Positions 1 to 5,371 of a stretch of DNA of 8,262 nt are shown one piece after another. Position 1 is the stretch's first letter, and each line of letters begins with the position of its first letter. The stretch comes from CAVQGF01 sp045807945 (GTDB lineage: Bacteria; Acidobacteriota; Terriglobia; Terriglobales; Acidobacteriaceae): assembly GCA_045807945.1 (NCBI GenBank), contig JBJMGI010000048.1:1-8262 (forward strand). Reading direction: 5' to 3'. The notes beneath the pieces were generated by a model that did not search any database, had not been told where the DNA came from, and worked only from the letters and a program-made list of their open reading frames with translations. A program made the translations under genes and the position numbers.

Positions 1-142
1 GACTTTTGATCTGGTTTTGATCGCTACTAACCATGCTGTTTTGAATTACACGGAACTCGCTCAATGGGCGCAGTGCATAGTGGATACGAGGAATGCAATG
101 GCAGGTATAGGGATTGGGCAAGAGAAGGTATGGAAGGCGTAG
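1..142 (+). CDS. Nucleotide-sugar dehydrogenase, C-terminal end (partial, 5' end outside window)
   Basis: Reading from base 2, 46 codons are open and end at a TAG at 140-142. The peptide contains DLVLIATNH near its start, then IVDTRNA at residues 26-32 and a closing KVWKA. In the UDP-glucose/GDP-mannose dehydrogenase superfamily the C-terminal UDP-binding domain ends the same way: a 'D.VVIATDH' strand, then 'VDTRNA', then a short basic tail. The VDTRN form is typical of UDP-N-acetyl-hexosamine 6-dehydrogenases (WbpA, WbpO, TviB type), which oxidise a UDP-HexNAc to its uronic acid with NAD+ in the cytoplasm. The catalytic Cys domain and the NAD domain lie outside the window, so the exact substrate is open. 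It sits 16 bases before the exosortase ATG on the same strand, as expected for an exopolysaccharide operon. The family call is fairly secure; substrate is inference. Confidence 0.8.
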   Translation, partial: TFDLVLIATNHAVLNYTELAQWAQCIVDTRNAMAGIGIGQEKVWKA

Positions 143-145
143 GAG
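140..145 (+). promoter_or_regulatory. Possible ribosome binding site of the exosortase gene, overlapping the upstream stop codon
   Basis: The TAG stop of the dehydrogenase is followed directly by GAG, giving TAGGAG, a purine-rich Shine-Dalgarno-like word. The spacing to ATG 159 is 13 bases, longer than ideal. It is the only SD-like word close to that start and would suit translational coupling, but it is weak evidence. Confidence 0.4.
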
Positions 146-158
146 CGCTGGCGCGTCC

Positions 159-1106
159 ATGAAGCTGTCAGAAGAACCGCGATCTACCATGGACAATGGT
201 ATGTCTGCCGAGAGGCCCACGGCGTTCGACCCGAGAGCCATGGGGCTTAGGATAGCTGTGGGTGTCGCGTACTGTCTCGCATTAGCGGTGATTTTCGGCC
301 GGCCGTTACTCGAACTAGCAGTTTACGCGTGGGGGAGCAGCTTACACTCGCACGTCGTCCTGATCCCGTTCATCGCGGCATACCTGATTGCTGTCGATCG
401 TCACTCATTGCCGGGCGTCACGCGAGGTTCTTTCCTGCCGGCCGGACTCTTCGCGGGCGTAGGCTTGATTGCGTTCCTTCTAGGCGGCCGCTACGCGCCC
501 GAGTTATCGCAGAATGACCGTTTAGCGGTAGTTAGCTTTTCCTTCCTGTGTTTTCTGTGGGCTGGCGGGTTTTTGTTCCTTGGCTCACAGGTCATGCGGG
601 CGGTGTCGTTTCCGCTCGCCTTCCTTATCTTTCTCGTGCCGCTGCCCGATGCGTTGGTTGACTGGCTCGAAACGGCCTCAAAGTATGCCTCAGCCGACGC
701 GGCGGCGTTCATCCTCGGACTAACTGGCGTCCCGATGGTGCGGGAAGGAGTTATCTTCAGGCTGCCTCGCATCACGATTGAGGTCGCTCAGGAGTGTAGT
801 GGGATTCGGTCGAGCTGGGTCCTGTTTATCACGAGCCTCCTCGCCGCGTATCTTTTTCTGCGAAGCGGCTGGCGACGGGCGGTCCTCGTCCTCTTTGTGA
901 TTCCCCTCGGAATCGTGCGGAACGGCTTCCGGATTGCGGTGATCGGCTGGCTTTGTGTCCATTACGGGCCGGAGATGATCAACAGCGTCATCCACCGGAA
1001 GGGTGGTCCGTTCTTTTTTGTCTTATCGCTCCTGCCGCTTTTCGCATTGCTCTGGTGGCTCCGGCAGGGCGAGTGGAAGCGCAGCAAGAGCGACGCGCCG
1101 CGATAG
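159..1106 (+). CDS. Exosortase (exosortase/archaeosortase family transpeptidase), single-domain form
   Basis: This is a 315-residue polytopic inner-membrane protein with about eight hydrophobic helices. Exosortases cleave proteins bearing a C-terminal sorting signal (PEP-CTERM or a variant) and are thought to transfer them to a surface or extracellular acceptor. The three family catalytic residues are visible: Cys213 in AQECSGIRSS, Arg258 in RNGFRI, and His279 in VIHRKGG. An N-terminal HSHVVLIPFIAAYLI segment also matches the family. The protein stops soon after the His helix, so it lacks the EpsI-like C-terminal domain fused to many XrtA proteins; it may belong to another subclass, such as the XrtC-like forms of Verrucomicrobia (unproven). 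Start: the frame is open back to a TTG at 114, but that would overlap the upstream gene. ATG 159 lies 13 bases after an AGGAG (141-145) that overlaps the upstream stop. ATGs at 189 and 201 are also possible, since the first ~25 residues are poorly conserved in appearance. Confidence 0.92.
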   Translation: MKLSEEPRSTMDNGMSAERPTAFDPRAMGLRIAVGVAYCLALAVIFGRPLLELAVYAWGSSLHSHVVLIPFIAAYLIAVDRHSLPGVTRGSFLPAGLFAGVGLIAFLLGGRYAPELSQNDRLAVVSFSFLCFLWAGGFLFLGSQVMRAVSFPLAFLIFLVPLPDALVDWLETASKYASADAAAFILGLTGVPMVREGVIFRLPRITIEVAQECSGIRSSWVLFITSLLAAYLFLRSGWRRAVLVLFVIPLGIVRNGFRIAVIGWLCVHYGPEMINSVIHRKGGPFFFVLSLLPLFALLWWLRQGEWKRSKSDAPR

Positions 1107-1166
1107 CTGAGCCCTTCGGTGTTTACGGATTCTTTGGTTTATGTTCTTACTGATCGATATGGACGC

Positions 1167-1175
1167 AGGTGGTGA
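1167..1175 (+). promoter_or_regulatory. Ribosome binding site deciding the start of the export lipoprotein
   Basis: AGGTGGTGA differs from the ideal anti-SD match AGGAGGTGA at one base and ends one base before ATG 1177. The spacing is short (4 bases from the GGTGG core). It still favours ATG 1177 over the in-frame ATGs at 1141 and 1159, neither of which has an SD-like sequence in front. Confidence 0.6.
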
Positions 1176-1176
1176 A

Positions 1177-1791
1177 ATGAACGGGTGCCGCAAACTCAGT
1201 ACGCTATTGATGTACTTCACGCTGGTAGTGCTGGTTGCGAGCGGCCTGGGCGGTTGCGGCGGGGTCAGTCGTTCTGCACGAGTCGAGCCGGTAACCGCGA
1301 CGACACCCGTCGTGCTCAGCCCCGGCGATTCGATTCGCATCTCGTTCCTGAATACGCCGGAAATGAACCAGGGGCAGAAGATTCGCGCCGACGGCACGAT
1401 TACGCTGCCGACAATTGGCGTTGTGAGAGCGTCTGGTAAAACATTGACCCAACTGGAAGCTTACCTGAAGCAGCTCTATTCGAAGCAGGTGAACGACACC
1501 GAACTGTTTGTGACTTTGGATAGCGCCGCGATCGAAGTCTACGTCACAGGTTCGGTGCGGAGCCCAGGCAAGATGGCATTTGATCGCGCGACAACCATCC
1601 TGCAGGCGATCATGCAAGCAGGCGGACCGAGCCCGTTTGGCAATCTGCGTAGCGTGCATGTCATCCGCATGTCGAATGGAGTAGAGCAGACGCAACTTGT
1701 CGATCTCCGCCCGACGCTCGCCGGTCGCACGACGAAGCCATTCTACGTGAAGAACGGCGACATCATTCAGGTTCCCCAAAGCGCATTCTGA
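1177..1791 (+). CDS. Short polysaccharide export lipoprotein (Wza-like, Poly_export plus one SLBB domain)
   Basis: The product has 204 residues. An N-terminal signal peptide (basic RK at 5-6, hydrophobic 7-24) ends in the lipobox LGGC with the lipidated Cys at 27. The Poly_export domain follows at about 45-118: LSPGDSIRISF, then IRADGTITLPTIG, then TLTQLEAYLKQLY. A single SLBB-type region begins with VYVTGSVRSPG (121-131) and contains ILQAIMQAGG; the protein ends with NGDIIQVPQSAF. Full-length Wza is about 380 residues, with further SLBB repeats and a C-terminal amphipathic helix forming the outer-membrane pore. Those parts are absent here, as in the short export proteins described with PEP-CTERM/exosortase EPS loci. 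It probably acts in the periplasm, anchored by lipid, in polymer export. Start chosen from the SD at 1167-1175 and because it gives a normal signal peptide; an earlier in-frame ATG at 1141 would add 12 acidic/polar residues before it. It lies 70 bases after the exosortase. Confidence 0.9.
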   Translation: MNGCRKLSTLLMYFTLVVLVASGLGGCGGVSRSARVEPVTATTPVVLSPGDSIRISFLNTPEMNQGQKIRADGTITLPTIGVVRASGKTLTQLEAYLKQLYSKQVNDTELFVTLDSAAIEVYVTGSVRSPGKMAFDRATTILQAIMQAGGPSPFGNLRSVHVIRMSNGVEQTQLVDLRPTLAGRTTKPFYVKNGDIIQVPQSAF

Positions 1792-1822
1792 TCGCGTCAT
1801 TCTGCATCCGTAGTAGGAGCGC

Positions 1823-1827
1823 GGAGG
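1823..1827 (+). promoter_or_regulatory. Ribosome binding site of prsK
   Basis: GGAGG ends 10 bases before ATG 1838, a strong SD core at acceptable spacing. A second AGGAG lies at 1815-1819. This supports 1838 as the start. Confidence 0.65.
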
Positions 1828-1837
1828 CAGCCGATAG

Positions 1838-3949
1838 ATGACCGCCCACTCGCTCCTCTCATACATTGCTGCGGGCGCAGCCGCGTCTCTCGCGCTCGCG
1901 GTCCCATTCAAGAGAAACGGCTCCATCGCCGCGTGGTCATTCTTTTTCGGAATGATTCTCCTCGCGGCTGAGAGCACGGCCAGCGGTATCGCGCAGCGAC
2001 AGGTTCACGCGACGGAGGCTGAGCTCTGGCAGACGACCTGTCTGGCGTTGCGGTCTCTGTTGCCGAGCGTCTGGCTTTGTTTCAGCCTGACTTATTCCCG
2101 CGGCAATTACCGCGAGTTTCTCGGTCGTTCGCGGCTTCTGCTCGCGGCGGCGCTGATCCTGCCCGTGGCGGTGGTGCTCATCTTCCGGTCGGAATTGATG
2201 ATGCTCGTTCCGGGGACCTCGGGTCAGGACTGGGTGATCCGCTATACACCGGCAGCGAAGATGCTGTCGGGCATGCTCCTCGTCGGAGCGCTCCTGATTC
2301 TGATGAATCTCGAGCGGACGTTTCGTTCCGCGGTCGGGACGATGCAGTGGCGTGTGAAATTTGTCGTGCTCGGGCTGGCGCTGATTTTCGGTGCGCGCTT
2401 TTACACCCGCAGTCAGGCGCTGGCCTACTCGGGTGACACGCCGACTGATGCGCTCGTCGAAGCTGGTTCGTTACTGCTCGGCTGCATGTTTATCGCGATT
2501 GGTTATCTGCGCGGCGGGTTTGGAGAAATCGACATCTATCCGTCGCGTGCCGCGCTCCACACATCAATCACTGTTCTCCTTGCCGGCGCCTACTTGTTTG
2601 TCGTCGGCGTTCTCGCGCAATTCGTCGCGCGAACCTCAATTGCCTCGAGCTTTCAGCTCCAGGCATTGCTCATCCTCGCCGGGATTGCAGTGCTTGCTGT
2701 TCTGCTGCTTTCCGATCGGTTCCGACAGCGAATCGAGCATTTCATCAGTCGTCATTTTTCGCGGCCGGAGCATGATTTCCGTCAGGTCTGGAGCCGCTTC
2801 ACAAGTGCGACGGGGACATTAGTTGATAGAACCGCCGTCTGCGCAGCGGCGGCGAAACTGACCTCTGAGACGTTCAGCGCGCTTTCAGTCGCCATTTGGG
2901 TCTACGAGCCGCGAACGGAGAACTTGCTTCTGACCGCATCGACGACAGATCTGGCGCGGGAGACAAGCAATTCGCCTAACGAGAGCTCGGGCGCGGCCGC
3001 GATTATGGAGAAATTGCGCGCGAACATGCGGCCGTTCGACCTCGAAAGCGCAACCGGCGAGTGGGCTGAAGCTTTGCGTGCGATGAGTCGTCCGCAATTT
3101 CCCGCCGGTGGTGCGCGTATTTGCGTTCCGCTCGTCGTCGCTGATCAAACGCTCGGCTGCATGATTCTCGCGGACCGCGTCAACGGCGTTCCATACACCG
3201 AGGAGGAGTTCGATTTGCTCAACTGCATGGGCGATCAGCTTGGCGCGAGTCTCTTAAACCTCCGCCTCACGGAGGAGGTCATGGTTGGCAAGGAACTCGA
3301 AGCCTTTCAGACGATGTCGACATTCTTCGTTCACGATCTGAAGAACGCGGCGTCGACGCTCACCTTGATGCTGAAAAATCTGCCGGTGCATTTTCAGGAT
3401 CCGGCGTTCCGCGAAGACGCACTCCGCGGAATTGGACGCACGGCGGACCGGATCAACCAGATGATCAGCAGCCTGAGCGTGGTGCGCGAGAAGCTGGCGG
3501 TGAATCAGGTTGAGTTCGATTTGAATCGGATGCTCGATGAAGCACTGGAGAATCTGAAAGGCGCCGAGGCGGTTGAGGTGGTTCGTGATCTTCAGCCGCT
3601 GCCGAAAGTCGTGGCGGATCGGCAACAGTTGCAAAGCGTCGTGACCAATCTGCTCTTAAATGCGAAAGACGCGGTCGCGGAGAAGGGGACAGTGACGGTG
3701 CAAACGGAGCGCCGCGACGAGTGGGCGAGTGTTGCCGTGAGCGACAATGGTTGCGGGATGAGCCCGACGTTCCTGCGCGACTCATTGTTCCGGCCGTTCT
3801 GCACAACCAAGAAAAAGGGCCTCGGGATCGGTATGTTCCAATCAAAGATGATTGTCGAAGCCCATGGAGGAAGAATTCAAGTGACGAGCGATCTCGGGAA
3901 GGGTACGACCTTCCGGATATTATTACCCTTGAGCCGAGCCGCGAAATGA
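1838..3949 (+). CDS. prsK: PEP-CTERM/exosortase-system sensor histidine kinase PrsK
   Basis: The product has 703 residues, the usual PrsK size. About nine hydrophobic helices fill residues 6-292 (roughly 6-24, 30-50, 63-85, 99-117, 139-157, 172-190, 207-225, 241-263, 274-292). This large membrane sensor is followed by a GAF-like domain (about 328-476) and a kinase core. The phospho-acceptor is His499 in FFVHDLKN, the H-box form typical of PrsK. The ATPase domain shows the N box TNLLLNAKD (603-611), the G1 box SDNGCGM (635-641) and the G2 box KGLGIGMFQ (660-668), followed by AHGGRI. All key residues are present, so it should autophosphorylate and pass phosphate to PrsR, encoded next with a 4-base ATGA overlap. 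The signal sensed is unknown. There is no fused receiver. The PrsK name rests on full architecture plus the PrsR and PrsT neighbours. Confidence 0.93.
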   Translation: MTAHSLLSYIAAGAAASLALAVPFKRNGSIAAWSFFFGMILLAAESTASGIAQRQVHATEAELWQTTCLALRSLLPSVWLCFSLTYSRGNYREFLGRSRLLLAAALILPVAVVLIFRSELMMLVPGTSGQDWVIRYTPAAKMLSGMLLVGALLILMNLERTFRSAVGTMQWRVKFVVLGLALIFGARFYTRSQALAYSGDTPTDALVEAGSLLLGCMFIAIGYLRGGFGEIDIYPSRAALHTSITVLLAGAYLFVVGVLAQFVARTSIASSFQLQALLILAGIAVLAVLLLSDRFRQRIEHFISRHFSRPEHDFRQVWSRFTSATGTLVDRTAVCAAAAKLTSETFSALSVAIWVYEPRTENLLLTASTTDLARETSNSPNESSGAAAIMEKLRANMRPFDLESATGEWAEALRAMSRPQFPAGGARICVPLVVADQTLGCMILADRVNGVPYTEEEFDLLNCMGDQLGASLLNLRLTEEVMVGKELEAFQTMSTFFVHDLKNAASTLTLMLKNLPVHFQDPAFREDALRGIGRTADRINQMISSLSVVREKLAVNQVEFDLNRMLDEALENLKGAEAVEVVRDLQPLPKVVADRQQLQSVVTNLLLNAKDAVAEKGTVTVQTERRDEWASVAVSDNGCGMSPTFLRDSLFRPFCTTKKKGLGIGMFQSKMIVEAHGGRIQVTSDLGKGTTFRILLPLSRAAK

Positions 3950-5331
3950 AGTCGACGCTGCTGATCGTCGATGACGACGAAGAAATCAGGACGCAGATGA
4001 AGTGGGCGCTGGCGAGCGACTACGACGTGTTTTTTGCTGAAGACCGCGCCGGCGCATTGCAAGGCTTCCGCGCAAATCATCCATCCGTCACCTTGCTCGA
4101 CCTCGGCTTGCCGCCAAAGCCTAACGACACTGAAGAAGGCTTGGCCACGCTGCGCGACATTCTCGCCGCGGACAACACGGCGAAAGTGATTGTCATCTCC
4201 GGCCAGGGCGAAAAGCAGAATGCGCTCGATGCGGTTGGCGCCGGTGCCTACGACTTCCTTTGCAAGCCGGTCGACATGGATGAGTTGAAGCTTCTCCTTC
4301 GGCGCTGCATCTATGTCGCCGATCTCGAAACGGAATACCGAAAATTACAGGAGAGCACGCGCGCGCCGGTGTTTGAAGAAATGATCGGCACGAGCCCGCA
4401 GATGCAGGGCGTGTTTTCGTTCATCCGCAAAGTCGCCGCAGCAAGCGCCCCGGTGCTGCTGCTTGGCGAAAGCGGGACAGGCAAGGAAATGGCTGCACTT
4501 GCGATTCATCGGCGCAGTCCTCGCAAAGACGGGCCCTTCATCGCGATCAACTGCAACGCGATCCCCGAGAACCTGCTCGAGAGTGAGTTGTTCGGGCATG
4601 AGAAAGGCGCCTTCACTGGCGCGCACATGCAGCGGAAAGGACTGATCGAAACAGCGAACGGCGGCTCGTTGTTTCTCGATGAGATCGGTGAGCTGCCAGC
4701 GAATATTCAGGTGAAGCTGCTCCGGTTCCTGCAAGAGCAGAGGTTTTCCCGCGTCGGGGGACGCCAGGAGATGCAAAGCGATACGCGAGTCATCACCGCA
4801 ACCAACGTCGACCTGCAGCAGGCAATCGCGGACGGCAAGTTTCGCGAGGATCTCTATTTCCGGCTCGCAGTCGTCGTGATCAAACTGCCGCCGTTGCGCG
4901 AGCGCGGCGAAGACACGGGCGTGCTCGCGCGGGAATTTCTCCAGCGCTACTCGGTACAGAACGGGCGCGCGAATATGACATTCGCGCCCGAGGCGATGCG
5001 AGCGATGAATTGCCACGCCTGGCCAGGAAATGTGCGCGAGCTACAGAACCGCATTAAGCGCGCCGTGATTATGGCTGACGGTCGGCGGATCACCGAGACA
5101 GACCTTGAGTTGAGCGATTCGCGATCGAACCCGCCGGCGCTCACCTTGAAGGAAGCCCGCGAGAACGTGGAGAAGGAGCTCGTGCAACAATCGCTCCAGC
5201 GGCATCTCGGCCGCATCAGCTCGGCTGCCGCGGAACTCGGCATCAGCCGGCCGACCCTCTACGAGCTCATGGAAAAACTCGGCATTCAGAAGAAGCAAGG
5301 TCTCGCCGAAGGCGGGCAGAACGTCGTATAA
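3946..5331 (+). CDS. prsR: PEP-CTERM-box response regulator PrsR (sigma-54-dependent NtrC-type activator)
   Basis: The product has 461 residues, the normal length of the family. The receiver domain (1-125) has the acidic pocket Asp9-Asp11, phospho-acceptor Asp52 in LLDLGLPP, Ser85 and Lys107 in CKPVD. The AAA+ sigma-54 interaction domain (about 145-375) has Walker A GESGTGKE (174-181), GAFTGA (221-226), Walker B LFLDEIGE (242-249), and the FREDLYFRL segment (299-307). A Fis-type helix-turn-helix follows at about 421-446. An intact GAFTGA loop means it should drive open-complex formation at -24/-12 promoters. Start: ATG 3946 overlaps the prsK TGA as ATGA, so the two are translationally coupled. 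The frame is also open upstream to 3721 inside prsK, but that extension is non-conserved and the receiver begins naturally at 3946. Its targets are probably EPS or sorted-protein genes elsewhere, as none of its promoters were seen here. Confidence 0.95.
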   Translation: MKSTLLIVDDDEEIRTQMKWALASDYDVFFAEDRAGALQGFRANHPSVTLLDLGLPPKPNDTEEGLATLRDILAADNTAKVIVISGQGEKQNALDAVGAGAYDFLCKPVDMDELKLLLRRCIYVADLETEYRKLQESTRAPVFEEMIGTSPQMQGVFSFIRKVAAASAPVLLLGESGTGKEMAALAIHRRSPRKDGPFIAINCNAIPENLLESELFGHEKGAFTGAHMQRKGLIETANGGSLFLDEIGELPANIQVKLLRFLQEQRFSRVGGRQEMQSDTRVITATNVDLQQAIADGKFREDLYFRLAVVVIKLPPLRERGEDTGVLAREFLQRYSVQNGRANMTFAPEAMRAMNCHAWPGNVRELQNRIKRAVIMADGRRITETDLELSDSRSNPPALTLKEARENVEKELVQQSLQRHLGRISSAAAELGISRPTLYELMEKLGIQKKQGLAEGGQNVV

Positions 5332-5340
5332 GCGGTCCGG

Positions 5341-5359
5341 GCGAACGACTTCGTTACGC
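5341..5359 (+). repeat. Small imperfect inverted repeat between prsR and prsT
   Basis: The sequence GCGAACGACTTCGTTACGC folds as GCG-AACG, loop ACTT, CGTT-A-CGC: a seven-pair stem with one bulged A. No T-tract follows, so a rho-independent terminator is unlikely. It could be a weak hairpin affecting mRNA processing or prsT translation, or chance in GC-rich DNA. Confidence 0.3.
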
Positions 5360-5371
5360 TCGCTCAGAACA

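Noticed and set aside
99..114. TGGCAGG...ATTG as a sigma-54 -24/-12 promoter before the exosortase
   Set aside because: The GC of the -12 element is missing at the required distance, and the site lies inside the dehydrogenase coding region.
1107..1176. Promoter or terminator in the 70-base gap after the exosortase
   Set aside because: There is no stem followed by a T-run and no convincing -35/-10 pair; only the SD of the next gene is supported.
1573..1588. TGGCATTTGATCGCGC as a sigma-54 promoter
   Set aside because: The GG to GC spacing is one base short, there is no TTGC word, and it is inside the SLBB-coding region.
1204..1977. Long minus-strand open frame of 257 codons
   Set aside because: It is antisense to the export lipoprotein and the start of prsK, has no domain-like pattern, and is explained by GC-rich codon bias in the real genes.
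3721..3945. In-frame upstream extension of the PrsR reading frame (75 codons)
   Set aside because: It lies wholly within the ATPase domain of prsK in another frame. The receiver domain starts at ATG 3946, and the extension has no recognisable content.
4345..5016. Minus-strand open frame of 223 codons
   Set aside because: It is antisense to the strongly conserved AAA+ domain of PrsR; its His/Arg/Ala/Leu-rich composition is that of a shadow frame.
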